Shown: positions 20,743 through 30,572, counted from the first letter of the stretch. The stretch is DNA of 64,000 nucleotides from JAGNDO01 sp963704975 (GCA_963704975.1 CAVPIK010000045.1:89611-153610); one strand, 5' to 3'. Notes: a model not told the origin generated them from the letters alone. Numbers and translations: made by a program.

Positions 20743-22238
20743 TTATGTGCCGGAGAAGAAGTTGGCGACAGCCTGTGAGCGGGCGGCATGGGCATGGGTC
20801 AAGCGATCCAGAGCGGCATCCCGCCAGGCTGCGTCCGTCGCCAAGTTCTGAGTCAAATCAGCCAAGACCGCACCCGTCGCAACTGGGGCCACCCCGCCCA
20901 ATCCCTTGCGGGCGGAGACAAAGGCCACTGGGTCCAAAGCAGCGGCGAACTGGTCGGCGTTGAAGTCGATCTCCCGGCCCAGCACGGTCTGCATCGCGGC
21001 CTGGAGCATGGGGAAGTCCAACTCCGTGCTGCCCTTGCCCGCGGCCACGGCGGACTTGACCAACGTGGAGACGATCTTGTGGGCCGTGCGGAAGGGCAGA
21101 CCGGCTTCCCGCACCAGGGCGTCGGCCAGTTCTGTGGCCGTGGTGAAGCCTTCCCCGGCCCGCTGGCGCAGGTGGTCCTCGTTCAGCGTCAAAGTCTCGA
21201 AGACCGAAGTGTAGAGCTGCACGCAGTCCCGCATGGTGTGGAGGGCGGCATAGATGGGGGGCAGAATCTCGTCCTCGATGTCCTGGGTGTCGCCGTAGGG
21301 GATGCTGTGGCACTGGGTGACCACGGTCTGGGCATAGCCCACGGCCCGGCTGAGGCGGGCGCGCAGATGTTCCAGCACCACCGGGTTGCGCTTCTGGGGC
21401 ATGATGGAGCTGATCTGGATAAAGCTGTCGTGGATGTGCAGCGCGCCCGACTCCTGGGTGGCCAGGAAGAGCAGATCCTTGGTCACCCGGCCCAGGCCGA
21501 TGGCCAGGGATTGCACGGCAAAGGCCGTGTCGGTCAGGTGATCCCCGGCCCCGATGCAGTGCTGGGTGCTGGGGATCACGCTGTCGTAGCCCAGCAGATC
21601 GGCCACCCGGCCCCGGTCAATGTCAAAGCCCGTGCCGGTGAAGGCCGCCGCGCCCAAGGGGGATTCGTTCATGTTGGCGTAGGCCTGGGCCACGCGAGTG
21701 GTGTCCTTGGCCAGAAAGCTCAACACGCCCGGCCAGATAGTGGGCAAAGGTGATGGGCTGGGCCGGCTGGGTGTGGGTATAGCCGGGCATGATGGTCTCG
21801 GTGTGGGCCGCGGCCAAGTCGAGGACGGCTTGGCGCAGGGCCAGCAGATCCGAGTGCAGATCCAAAATCGTCAGGCGCAGGGCCTGCCGGGCCAGGGCGT
21901 GGCCCAGATCGTTGCGGCTGCGGGCCAGTTGCAGATTGCCCCCAAAGTCCGGCCCCGTGCGCTGGATGATGGCGGTCTCCATGCGGAAGAAGAGATCCTC
22001 CACGCCGGGCTGATAGGCCAGGGCGTCGGGACCATCCGCCCGGATTTCGGCCACGGCTTCGCAGAATGGCCTTGGCGTTCTCGGCAGAAATGATGCCCGC
22101 CTCGGCCAGCATGACCGTGTGGGCCTCGTGGGCGTCGGTCATGGGGCCAAAGAGATAGGCTTGGGCATCATCGTAGGCGGGGATCAGGACGGTACGGCTG
22201 TAGAGGGGGTGTGGGAAGGTCGTGGGGATGATACTCAT
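20743..22238 (-). CDS. argH: Argininosuccinate lyase family protein (frameshifted twice)
   Basis: About 497 residues after joining frames near 22060 and 21725. The family signature S-S-I-M-P-Q-K-R-N-P (catalytic serine loop) is at mid-protein. Also visible: R-S-R-N-D-L, M-P-G-Y-T-H-T-Q-P-A-Q-P, and N-E-S-P-L-G-A-A-A-F. The N-terminus, M-S-I-I-P-T-T-F-P, differs from the common W-G-G-R-F opening, so it may be an ArgH-like paralogue rather than the arginine pathway enzyme. No other arg genes are nearby. Confidence 0.8.
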
Positions 22239-22294
22239 TTCATGGGTGAGCCAGGCTGGTACATGGGAATAAGGTGATCCGACCACCCATGCGC

Positions 22295-22665
22295 TAAACT
22301 CGGTTCGGCGCAATGTCACTGGCGGCAACATCCAAGATCAGATCGCTAACTTGTTCATTGACCGATGCGTCGAATCTCGTAGCCGTTCAGAAGCAAGAAA
22401 GTTTCACATGCGCTGCATGGCCAATGCGTTTGTTGCCATCCAGAAAGGCATGGCTTGTTAATCAGATGAAAAGTATATTGCGCCGCTTTTTCGGCCAGGG
22501 TGGGTAGCGATCCTCCTCGAAAGGAAGCAAAGGGTTGGCGCCAAAGCGGATTCAATTCCACCCATTTCCCGAATGCCGGGGGAGCCGCCGGATTGGGTCC
22601 ATGAGATCATGTGAATACAGATCCAATACGTTCAATTCAGATATAGGGCGCTCATCAGGCCAGTG
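22295..22665 (-). pseudogene. Doc/Fic-type toxin, broken across about five frames
   Basis: Reading all three minus frames in turn reconstructs a death-on-curing toxin: G-I-R-E-M-G-G-I-E-S-A-L-A, L-P-T-L-A-E-K-A-A-Q-Y-T-F-H-L-I-N, the Fic-type motif H-A-F-L-D-G-N-K-R-I-G-H-A-A, E-T-F-L-L-L-N-G-Y-E-I, and S-V-N-E-Q-V-S-D-L-I-L-D-V-A-A-S-D to a stop at 22295. The catalytic H-x-F-x-D-G-N-K-R is complete. Five shifts in 370 bases exceed the local error rate, so either real decay or a very poor stretch of sequence. Doc kinases phosphorylate EF-Tu. Confidence 0.6.
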
Positions 22666-22887
22666 CCTGTACAACTCAGCGTCCGTTGCGCAGAATAATC
22701 GGTCAATAATGGCCTGATCGATTCGAGGATCGATGGCCTCAAGAGCAGTTCTTGAAGCCCGAGTAGCGATCGTCATCCACGGCGATGTCGAATCGTAGCG
22801 ATACAATACCCGTTGCTTCCAAATCCCTTGGGGTAGCATCAATGCATCGGTAAGGGTGATCGTGCATGCGTGGTCATGGGATTTCAC
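22663..22887 (-). CDS. Unknown small protein upstream of doc
   Basis: About 75 residues (start M-K-S-H-D-H-A-C-T-I-T-L-T). It lies where an antitoxin is expected and its frame runs straight into the toxin region, but it does not look like Phd or MazE. No function can be assigned; it may be frameshifted itself. Confidence 0.3.
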
Positions 22888-22959
22888 ACCTCCATTTGAA
22901 CAATTCGACAGCTGACGATTCAGACTGCCCCTATTCTACCACAATCCCTCTCCCCCACG

Positions 22960-23869
22960 CTACCCCTTCAGCCCCGTCAGGGCGATGCCTTTGATGATCT
23001 GGCGCTGGAACAGAATGAAGACCAACAGCAGAGGAACCGTGGCCATGCTGGCCGCGGTCATGATCTTTTCCCACTCCACGGTGGACTCGCCCCGGAAGAA
23101 GCTGAGGCCCACGGGCAGGGTGTAGTATTCCCGGCTGCTGGCGATGATCAGGGGCCACAGATAGGCGTTCCAGTTGCCGATGAAGTTGAAGATGGCCAGG
23201 GCGGCAATGGCGGGCTTGACCAGAGGCAGGGCGATCTTCCACCAGATGCCGAACTCGTTCATGCCGTCGATGCGGGCGGCGTCCAGCAGTTCGTTGGGCA
23301 CGCCGTCATAGAATTGGCGCATGAGAAAGATGCCCGTGGCCGTGATCACGCCAGGAAAGGCGATGCCCCAATATTGGGCCGATGCCGATGTGCCAGCCCA
23401 GGTCAACGCTCATGGTATACCAGGGGATGATCAGCATCTCCGTGGGGATCATCAGCGTGGCCAGGATGCCCAGGAAAATGATGTTTTTGCCCGGAAACTC
23501 GAATTTGTTCAGGGTGTAGCCGACCAGGGAATCAAAAAAGGCCACGCAAGCCGTGCTGAAGACCGCCACAAAAATGCTATTGAAATACCAGCGGGGAAAG
23601 CTGCTGGTAGTCAATACCCGCTCATAGTTGATCAGGGTCGGCTCTTTGGGAAGAAAGGCGAACTGCAATAGCTCTGTGGCCGGTTTCAGACTGGTCAGGA
23701 CCATCCAAATAAAGGGCACCACCATAACGACTGTGCCCAGGCTCAGCAGGACATAGGCCACGAACATGGTCCACGAAAAGGGGCGTCGTGGACCTCTTGG
23801 GCTGGAAACAAGCTGTTCCGCCATTTGCAGGGTACGATCCGGGGTGGCTTCCAATGGGGCAACAGTCAT
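22960..23869 (-). CDS. Sugar ABC transporter permease, MalG type (frameshifted once)
   Basis: About 300 residues after joining near 23385. Cytoplasmic N-terminus, then about six membrane segments. The loop that contacts the ATPase is intact: D-A-A-R-I-D-G-M-N-E-F-G-I-W-W-K-I-A-L-P. C-terminus Q-R-Q-I-I-K-G-I-A-L-T-G-L-K-G is typical of MalG-like permeases. Last gene of the sugar operon; no ATPase gene is present, so a shared MsmK-like ATPase encoded elsewhere is likely. Confidence 0.9.
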
Positions 23870-23881
23870 GACAAGGGCCTC

Positions 23882-24787
23882 CTAATAATCTACCCGGCGA
23901 GAAATTACCCGCAGTTGGATGACGGTGATCAGCAATATCACCAGGAACAGGATCACGGTCAAGGCCGCAGCATACCCCATGTTATAGCTGGAAAAGCCCT
24001 CTCGGTAGACCTCAAGCACGACGGTTGTCGTACTCTTGAGCGGACCGCCCGTGCCCTGGGGACTCATGTTTTGGACCAGGGCAAAGAGACGCAGGAAGGA
24101 GATGGTGGAGAGCACGGAGAGATAGACGATCACCGGGTTGAGCAGGGGCAGGGTGATCTTCCAGAAGATCTGCCACGGGTTGGCCCCGTCGATGCGGGCC
24201 GCTTCGTAATAGAGTTCCGGGATCTGCTGGAGTCCGGCCAGAAAAATAATGATGGAAAAGCCCAAACTCTGCCACACAGCCACCGCGGTGATGGATTGCA
24301 GGGCCTGGCTGGGCCGGGTCAAAAAGGGCTGGTTGGGCAGGCCCAGATAGCTCAAGGTCTGGTTGATCAGCCCGGTCTGGGGGGCGTAGAGCCAGTTCCA
24401 CACAAAGGCCACGGCCACGGCAGAGGTGACATAGGGGATGAAGTAGACGGCCCGAAAGAAGCCGGAAAAGCGCCGGATCTGGTTGAGCAACATGGCGATG
24501 CCCAAGCCCAGGACCATCTGCAGAGGCACGCCATAGATCACATATTTGAGGGTATTGACAAAGGCCGCCCGCACGGAACTGCGGGGCTTGAACATATCCT
24601 CCCAGATCTCCTGGAAGTTGGCCAGCCCCACCCACGGCCCGGATCCCTCAAAGATATTCCAGTCTCGAAAGCTGATGTTGAAGGCTTGGATCGTGGGATA
24701 CCACCGGATCACGACAAAAAAGACCAGGCTCACACTCATAAAAATGTAGGCCCAGATGATCTGGCGTTGTCTTAGGGATAGGTTCAT
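23882..24787 (-). CDS. Sugar ABC transporter permease, MalF type
   Basis: 301 residues, intact, about six membrane segments. Family loop: E-A-A-R-I-D-G-A-N-P-W-Q-I-F-W-K-I-T-L-P. N-terminal W-A-Y-I-F-M-S-V-S-L-V-F-F. It ends 12 bases before the second permease and is preceded by the binding-protein gene, separated by 161 bases of short tandem repeats. Confidence 0.92.
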   Translation of the reverse strand: MNLSLRQRQIIWAYIFMSVSLVFFVVIRWYPTIQAFNISFRDWNIFEGSGPWVGLANFQEIWEDMFKPRSSVRAAFVNTLKYVIYGVPLQMVLGLGIAMLLNQIRRFSGFFRAVYFIPYVTSAVAVAFVWNWLYAPQTGLINQTLSYLGLPNQPFLTRPSQALQSITAVAVWQSLGFSIIIFLAGLQQIPELYYEAARIDGANPWQIFWKITLPLLNPVIVYLSVLSTISFLRLFALVQNMSPQGTGGPLKSTTTVVLEVYREGFSSYNMGYAAALTVILFLVILLITVIQLRVISRRVDY

Positions 24788-24796
24788 GGCTTGCTC

Positions 24797-24935
24797 CGTG
24801 AACGGGTGAAGGGGTGAAGGGGTGAGCGGGTGAGGGGGTGAGCAGGTGAAAGGGCGAGGGGATGGTTGATTGGTTGATTAGATGATTCACATGATCCTAA
24901 TCAACCAATCAACATCACCCCTTCACCCGCTCACC
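24797..24935. repeat. Tandem GGGTGAAG and TTGATTGG arrays
   Basis: Six degenerate GGTGAAGG-type units (24797-24856), then GGTTGATTGGTTGATTA (24864-24880), its complement (24898-24913) and CACCCCTTCACCCGCTCACC, so the two families are mirrored about 24890. It lies between the binding-protein stop and the permease start and could form a hairpin that lowers permease expression relative to the binding protein. Confidence 0.75.
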
Positions 24936-24948
24936 TCCCTCAGCTTTT

Positions 24949-26346
24949 CTAGCGACCGGCCCAGAACTCGTCGTACAGACCCTGGACGGTTTCGACGGCG
25001 AAGTCCAACTCGGCGTTGGGCTCTGCACCGGTGAGCTTGACTGCGTCGTAGGCGTCGATCAGAGCCTGGCGATCCTTGGACTCGTCCACGAAGAAGGTGG
25101 CGTGGGCGTAGGGCAGACCAGCGGCGAAGGCCCCCAGCTTGGGATCCGCCAGCAGGTCGGCGTCCGCTGGCAGCGGCCAGAGCTGGGCAGGCAGTTCGCC
25201 CACGGTGTTCACCCACAAGGTGCCGGCTTCGGCGCTGGTGATGAACTGCAGGAACTTGACCGAGGCGGCCATGCGGGCCGGGTCAGCAGCGGCCTTCTTG
25301 GTGATGCCGTGGGTCCAGTAGGAGCCAAAGGTGCTCTTGATGCCGTTGTGGGTGGGCAGTTCGACCACACCAAAGTTCAGGTCCGGGGCGTTGGCGGCGA
25401 TGGTGCCCAGGCGGAAGGAGCCGTCGATCTGGAAGCAGGACTTGCCGTTGAGGAAGTAGTTGGGATCGCCGTCAAAGAGGGTGGCGTCGCCGGTCTTCAA
25501 CTCCATCTCGAACTTGAGCAGTTGGTTCCAGGCCTCATAGCCGGCCTGGCTGGCGTTCCACTGCACGGTCTTGTTGTCATCGCTCAGGGGAGCCTGGCCG
25601 AATTGGCGCAGCAGCACTTCTCGGAACCAGTGGTGACCCTGGCCGCTCATGGCCACGGGGAAGCCCATGATCTCGTAGGTGCCGTCGGCGGCCATGACGG
25701 TGCACTGCACGGCCTGTTGTTCCAGCTCTTCCAGGGTCGTGGGCGGGCTTTCCGGGTCCAGCCCGGCGGCGGCCATCAGATCCTTGTTGTAGAGCAGGGC
25801 CAGGGTACGCACGGCGGTGGGCAGGGTGTAGAGCTCCTCGCCGACGAAGCTGGCTTCCACCATGGGGCTGAACTCGCTGCGCACCATGTCGTGGGGGAAG
25901 GCATCTTCGGGCAGGGGTACCAAGTAGCCGGCATCGATCCAGACCGACTGCCAGCCGTAGAAGAGGGTCGCCACGTCCGGGCCGACACCAGCGGGGACGC
26001 TGGCGGCGATCTTGTCCCGGAACTGATCGTAGGGGATCTCCGAGTTGTGGATCACCTTGATGTTGGGGTTGGCGGCCTCGAACTGGGCGATCAACTCGTC
26101 CATGGCCGTGACCCGGGCGGCAAAGTTGTACTGCCAATACTCGATGGTGACCACCTCATCCGAGGCAGCCGGGGCTTCCGCCATGGGTGCTTCGGTGGGG
26201 GCGGCCTCGACGGCGGCAGGGGCTTCGACGGCGGCGGCGGGTGCTTCGGCTGCCGGAGCGGCTGGGGCAGGAGCCGGGCAGGCCGCCAAGAACATGGCAA
26301 AGACCAGCAACAGACTCAAAATGGGCAAAATACGACGTGACTGCAT
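24949..26346 (-). CDS. Sugar-binding lipoprotein of ABC transporter
   Basis: 465 residues from the ATG at 26346, chosen for GGAGG 8 bases upstream. Lipoprotein signal peptide ends F-L-A-A-C with the lipid-bearing C23, then an Ala/Pro/Glu-rich linker to about residue 65, and an extracellular solute-binding domain of family 1 (I-E-Y-W-Q-Y-N-F, F-E-A-A-N-P-N-I-K-V, G-P-D-V-A-T-L-F). Captures a sugar or glycoside outside the membrane for the two permeases downstream. Intact. Confidence 0.92.
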   Translation of the reverse strand: MQSRRILPILSLLLVFAMFLAACPAPAPAAPAAEAPAAAVEAPAAVEAAPTEAPMAEAPAASDEVVTIEYWQYNFAARVTAMDELIAQFEAANPNIKVIHNSEIPYDQFRDKIAASVPAGVGPDVATLFYGWQSVWIDAGYLVPLPEDAFPHDMVRSEFSPMVEASFVGEELYTLPTAVRTLALLYNKDLMAAAGLDPESPPTTLEELEQQAVQCTVMAADGTYEIMGFPVAMSGQGHHWFREVLLRQFGQAPLSDDNKTVQWNASQAGYEAWNQLLKFEMELKTGDATLFDGDPNYFLNGKSCFQIDGSFRLGTIAANAPDLNFGVVELPTHNGIKSTFGSYWTHGITKKAAADPARMAASVKFLQFITSAEAGTLWVNTVGELPAQLWPLPADADLLADPKLGAFAAGLPYAHATFFVDESKDRQALIDAYDAVKLTGAEPNAELDFAVETVQGLYDEFWAGR

Positions 26347-26421
26347 AGTGCTTCCTCCTGTGTGAAATGGATGGAACAGAGATAAACAGAACTTCAATCT
26401 TCTGACTTCAAACATCAAACT

Positions 26422-27378
26422 TCAATCTTGAATTTTTAACAGTCTCTTCGCATTACCGGCGAAGATCTGCTGGATGTGGTCGTCGGGCATGTTGAGGTCG
26501 AGACAGTCTCGCAGTTGATCCTGCAGATAGCGGAAGGCAAAGCCCCGGGGGAACCAACTGGAGTCCGTGCCGAAGATGATGCGCTCCGGCCCGATGGTCT
26601 CGTAATACTTGCGGAAGAGATACTTGACGGTCACTTCGCCGGGCACCCAGCGGATCCATTGCAGGCTGCCGCAGGTGTCCACGCTGACGTTGGGGCAGGC
26701 CCAGCACAGTTGCAGGGTCTCCCGCTCCCAGGCGCAGCCGAAGTGGGGGACGACAAAGTTGACGTCCGGGAAGCTCTTGGCGATGTCGTGGAGCTTGAGC
26801 GGGTTGATGTTCTCGTGGGTGGCGATGCCCCCGGCCCCGCCCTGGATGCCAAAGTGGATCAGCACGGGGATGTCCAACTCGGCGCACTTTTCCCACACGG
26901 GGTAGATGGACGGATCTTCGATGGGTTCCTCGATCATGGGGGCCAGAAGTTTGTAGCCTCGCAGCCCCAGATTCTTGACCGCATGATCCAGCCGCTCCAC
27001 CGCGTCGGGCAGGAAGGGGCTGTGGTGGGCAAAGCCGATGAAGCGGTCGGGATACCAACTGCACACTTCGGACAGATGCTCGTTGCCGCCGCCGGTGACC
27101 CAGCCGATGGCCCGGATGCCGTACTTGTCCAGATCTTCCACCCAACGCCGGGCCTGCTCTCGGTCGCCGGGATGGTCTTCCTTCTTCTCCGGCTTGGGGA
27201 AGCCCCACATGCGCCGCCATTGCTCGCCATAGGGCTGGCTCATCTCTCGCACCAGGTTGGCCCGCTTCTCGCCAACCCGCTCAACATAGTTCTGGACGGT
27301 GTTGCCCATGTCCGGGAACCAGGGTCGGTCCGTGGGGAAATGGGCGTGAAAATCGACAATTTCGAAGCCTTCGTACAT
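26422..27378 (-). CDS. Amidohydrolase-2 family metal-dependent hydrolase
   Basis: 318 residues from the ATG at 27378. TIM-barrel metal ligands: D-F-H-A-H-F near the N-terminus, I-H-F-G mid-protein, V-P-H-F-G, and the aspartate motif G-T-D-S-S-W near the end. The family includes decarboxylases and hydrolases related to ACMSD. Its place between the binding protein and the kinase suggests a role in processing the imported compound; the reaction is unknown. Intact. Confidence 0.82.
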   Translation of the reverse strand: MYEGFEIVDFHAHFPTDRPWFPDMGNTVQNYVERVGEKRANLVREMSQPYGEQWRRMWGFPKPEKKEDHPGDREQARRWVEDLDKYGIRAIGWVTGGGNEHLSEVCSWYPDRFIGFAHHSPFLPDAVERLDHAVKNLGLRGYKLLAPMIEEPIEDPSIYPVWEKCAELDIPVLIHFGIQGGAGGIATHENINPLKLHDIAKSFPDVNFVVPHFGCAWERETLQLCWACPNVSVDTCGSLQWIRWVPGEVTVKYLFRKYYETIGPERIIFGTDSSWFPRGFAFRYLQDQLRDCLDLNMPDDHIQQIFAGNAKRLLKIQD

Positions 27379-27412
27379 GGTGGAAACGGTCCTTTCTGGG
27401 GTGGAAATTGAT

Positions 27413-27456
27413 CCACGAATCTTCACGAATCTTCACGAATCTTTGATCTTCAATCT
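27413..27456. repeat. Short ACGAATCTTC array
   Basis: Three ACGAATCTTC-type units plus AATCTTCAAT units between kinase and amidohydrolase genes; the same family as 11581-11660. Confidence 0.6.
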
Positions 27457-27464
27457 TCAATGCT

Positions 27465-28470
27465 TCAAGCGACCGCCATGCCTTGGCCCGACACCACCCG
27501 CAGCACGTCCGTGGGGAGTCGTTCCGGTTCCACGGCCAAAAGGGCGGCGCCCTCGGCTGGTTGGGAGAGGGGGTCCACGACTTGGCACAGGGCACAGGCG
27601 TCGCCGCAGTCGTTCGGTGAAGCGGCGGCGCAAATAGAGATCATGGGTCAAGACGCTGCCCACCACGGCCACGGAGACGGGCTGGCCGGCTTCGTTCAGC
27701 CGGGAGCGGCGGACCACGGACCAGGCGGTGTTGAACAGGTTGGCCGAGGCTTGCTCCAAAATCTGTACACAGACGGCGTCCCCTTGGGCGGCCAGACGGC
27801 TGACGTGGCGAGCGAAGGCGGCGATCTGGCTGTGGCTGTCCCCGCCGTCCTGGGTGATCTGGAGTACCCAGGCGGACCAGTCGGCCACGCCTTGGTCGGC
27901 GCAGTGGCGGATCAGGGCGTCGGTCATGGCCGTGTCGTCGCCCCGGCCATCCAGGGCACGGATGGCGGCCACCAATCCCTGGCGGCCAATGTCGAAGCCG
28001 CTGCCCTCGTCGCCCAGCCAGTGGCCCCAGCCGTCGGCCCGCACGCTGCAACCCTCCGCGTTGACCGCAAAGGCGATGGAGCCGGTGCCGGAGATGACGA
28101 TGGCCCCAGGTTGGGCGGCCAAGGCACCGGCCCAGGCCACCACCGCGTCGTTGACCGCAATCCACTCGGTTTGGGGACCGGTGTGGGCGGCGGCCTTGGC
28201 CATCATCTGCAAAATCGAGGCGGCATCCGCCTTGGCGTCAAAGCCGGCCACGCCGGCTACCACTCGTTCGACGGCTTGGATGGGCTGGTTCACTTGGGCC
28301 AGGGCGGCGTCCAGCCCGCTCAACAGGTTGGCCACAGCCTCATCCATGCCTACGGTCTGGTAATTGCTCGGTCCTGTCACCTGCTCGGCCAAGACGACGC
28401 CGTCCGACATGGTGAGCACAATCCTGGTTTTGGTGGCACCGCCGTCGATTCCGGCGTAGAGTTTGGTCAT
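27465..28470 (-). CDS. BadF/BadG-type kinase, GlcNAc-kinase-like (frameshifted once)
   Basis: About 335 residues; the frame changes near 27612 and the true stop is at 27465. Phosphate loops of the actin-like ATPase fold: G-I-D-G-G-A-T-K-T-R and V-I-S-G-T-G-S-I-A-F, then D-G-W-G-H-W-L-G-D-E-G-S-G-F-D-I-G. The latter is the pattern of N-acetylglucosamine kinases in this superfamily. In a sugar operon it most likely phosphorylates an imported amino sugar. Start at 28470, 45 bases after the ROK stop. Confidence 0.85.
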
Positions 28471-28515
28471 GGCTTCCGATCCATTCGGGGGAAGATGTGG
28501 CGTTTCTCTCAACAA

Positions 28516-29736
28516 TTAGACCACTGGCGTGGCCGAAATACTGGGTTCCGTGTTGCGCAGGACCAAGGCCACCGCGCCCATCAGAACGCCCTGATCCGTC
28601 AGTTGGGCCGGGCGCAGGAGGGGCATGACGGGCAGCAGTCCTTCCAGGCGGCGGCGGATGGGGTCGAGAAAGAGATCGGCGGTGCGGGTGAGTTCGCCGC
28701 CCAACAGGATCATCTCTGGGTTGAGGACGACGGCCACCCCGGCAATCGCCAAAGCCAAATAGTCGGCGCTTTCGGCCACCAAGGCCTGGGCCAATGGATC
28801 CCCTTGGCGGGCGGCGGCGTACACATCCCCGGCTTTGATCTGCTCGCTGCTTTGAAAAATTTGAGCCAGCGAGCTGCTTTCCCCGGCGGCGATGGCAGTG
28901 TTGGCCCGTTGGACAAGGCCGGGGGTGGCGGCCAGGGCTTCCAGGGGGCCAAAGCCGGTGTAGGTCTGGCCGAGAGCGGCAATGCTGGGGGGCAAATAGC
29001 CCACCTCCCCGGCGGCTTCGTTGGCCCCGCGGAAGAGCTTGCCTTCCAGCACCAGCCCGGCGCCGATGCCCGTGCCCAGGGCGATGACGGCCAAATTTTG
29101 GGCGTCTTGCCCGGCCCCCCGCCAGCTTTCGCCCAGGGCCAGCAGGTTGACGTCGTTTTCCACGAAGACGGGCAGGGGCCAGCGGGCTTCCACCCAGGCG
29201 GCCAGGGCCAAGTTGCGCCAGCCGAGGCTGGCGGCCCAGACGACGGTGCCGCTGTGCCAAAGCACGATGGACGGGGCGCCGATGCCCATGCCCCGGATGG
29301 GCGGGCCGTCCTGGTTGGCGGCCATCATTTCGTCGATCAGGGCGGCCAAAATGTCCAAATTGGTCTGGGCCACGCCGAGGACGGGCATGGCGGTGAAGGT
29401 CTGCACGATTTCGCCGTTGAGGTCCGTGAGGGCGGCCCGCCAGGGGGCGTCGCTCAGGTCCAGGACGGCGATGCGGGCGGCGTCGGCGTTGAAGCGGATC
29501 AGCCGGGCGGGTCGTCCGCCCCGGTCGGTGGTGTTGCTGGCGCCGCTGTCCAGGAGCAGGCCCTCTTGCATCAACTGCTCCACCAGCCGGTTGACCGTGG
29601 AGGGGTTTAGCCCCAATTGGCTGGCGATCTGGGTGCGGGCGATGGGCTGGGAGCCATAGACCAGTTGCAGAATGGCCGACTGGTTCATGCGTCGAATATG
29701 GCTGGAGCCGCCGGTGATCAGATCGGGCTGTTGCAT
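28516..29736 (-). CDS. ROK-family transcriptional repressor
   Basis: 406 residues from the ATG at 29736. Residues about 15-80 are a winged helix (Q-S-A-I-L-Q-L-V ... T-Q-I-A-S-Q-L-G-L-N-P-S-T-V-N-R-L-V-E-Q-L). The rest is an ROK sugar-sensing domain with A-L-G-T-G-I-G-A-G-L-V and G-A-N-E-A-A-G-E-V-G-Y. The zinc motif C-x-C-G-x-x-G-C of most ROK proteins is absent; no cysteines stand there. Expected to repress this operon until it binds its sugar. Its promoter has a palindrome just after the -10 element. Confidence 0.88.
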   Translation of the reverse strand: MQQPDLITGGSSHIRRMNQSAILQLVYGSQPIARTQIASQLGLNPSTVNRLVEQLMQEGLLLDSGASNTTDRGGRPARLIRFNADAARIAVLDLSDAPWRAALTDLNGEIVQTFTAMPVLGVAQTNLDILAALIDEMMAANQDGPPIRGMGIGAPSIVLWHSGTVVWAASLGWRNLALAAWVEARWPLPVFVENDVNLLALGESWRGAGQDAQNLAVIALGTGIGAGLVLEGKLFRGANEAAGEVGYLPPSIAALGQTYTGFGPLEALAATPGLVQRANTAIAAGESSSLAQIFQSSEQIKAGDVYAAARQGDPLAQALVAESADYLALAIAGVAVVLNPEMILLGGELTRTADLFLDPIRRRLEGLLPVMPLLRPAQLTDQGVLMGAVALVLRNTEPSISATPVV

Positions 29737-29752
29737 GGATCGTTTCTGTTTA

Positions 29753-29830
29753 ACCGCAGAGTGCGCAGAGAGCCGCAGAGCGTTGCAGAGGAAAAGGCTT
29801 CTTCTTCTTTGCGTTCTTGGCGACTTGGCG
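29753..29830. repeat. CGCAGAG short-period repeat in ROK leader
   Basis: CCGCAGAGTGCGCAGAGAGCC-type units at about 9-base spacing lie in the long 5-prime leader of the ROK transcript. Related stretches: 13150-13185 and 61750-61850. Confidence 0.6.
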
Positions 29831-29885
29831 GTGAGTGTTTGGGTTTTGGTGTGGGTTTGGGGGTATTGGGATGAATGGGCGGTTA

Positions 29886-29900
29886 TTTGCATGGTGCAAA
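29886..29900. promoter_or_regulatory. Putative ROK operator
   Basis: Perfect palindrome TTTGCA-TGG-TGCAAA placed 18 bases downstream of the -10 hexamer of the ROK promoter, a usual site for a repressor. Inference from position and symmetry. Confidence 0.5.
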
Positions 29901-29917
29901 GAACCTGTGATGGGCCT

Positions 29918-29946
29918 ATTGTAACTGAGAAAGTCGGGTTCGTCAA
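29918..29946 (-). promoter_or_regulatory. Promoter of the sugar operon
   Basis: Minus strand TTGACG, 17-base spacer, TACAAT, about 180 bases before the ROK start codon. Confidence 0.8.
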
Positions 29947-30057
29947 GGGGCAATTTTTTTGAGCAGCAATTCTCAAATAGGTCGCGGATGACGCTGATTT
30001 AGCGGATTTTCACGGATTAAAGCCCCAGGGCAAGACCAACCGGGCGATGGCAGGCGC

Positions 30058-30103
30058 AAAAAAATGCTCTGGCCGGGTCATTGACCGGCCAGAGCATTTT
30101 TTT
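30058..30103. terminator. Terminator hairpin
   Basis: AAAAAAATGCTCTGGCCGG with complement and T-run, one-base bulge, downstream of the small secreted gene at 30137-30572. Confidence 0.85.
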
Positions 30104-30136
30104 GTTGCGATGGTAAATTGTTGCCAACTAGCTGGG

Positions 30137-30572
30137 CTAGCGAATAATCAGGGGGAGGAATATCTGGTGGCTCAAAGTGGGCATGTTTGTGGCGGCCACG
30201 GGCATTTCCAGGGCCGATGCGCTGCTGCTCTCGCTCAGGGTGATGATGAAGGGTTGGCCATTGTCAACCTGAACCTGATAGTCGCCATACTCCATGACGC
30301 CGAAATCGAGCACACCATTGGCATCGGAGAAGAAGACCAGCCCGCCGGCGATCCCAGCTTCCCCACCCAAGAGCCGCATGTAGACCGGAATGTTGGGGGC
30401 GATCGGCTCGGTCTCTTCCCGAAGCCCATTGCCGTTCAGGTCGTACCAAGTGAGGCCGGTCATGTTCGCCGCACTCTCCGGGCCAGCGGCGGCCAGACCG
30501 GCAAAGGTCATCACCATCATGATGGCGATGATGAGGGCAAACATGGCGATTGGCGGTCTTGGGGTTGTTCAT
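30137..30572 (-). CDS. Small secreted SdrD-B-like domain protein
   Basis: About 140 residues. The N-terminus M-F-A-L-I-I-A-I-M-M-V-M-T-F-A is a signal peptide; an upstream ATG at 30572 (M-N-N-P-K-T-A) suits better if one base is wrong near 30545. The body is one SdrD B-like/Cna-B-like domain: L-T-W-Y-D-L-N-G-N-G-L-R-E-E-T-E-P with the N-x-N-G-x calcium-type loop. It ends H-Q-I-F-L-P-L-I-I-R, matching the Y-L-P tail. A minimal surface or secreted adhesin-like protein; function unknown. Confidence 0.7.

Noticed and set aside
24797..24935. Possible CRISPR array
   Set aside because: Units are 8 bases, contiguous and degenerate, without spacers; no cas genes nearby.
27460..29610. 716-codon open frame on the plus strand
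   Set aside because: It is antisense to the kinase and ROK genes, whose motifs are clear. Its composition is Gly/Ala/His/Gln-rich low complexity, typical of high-GC shadow frames.
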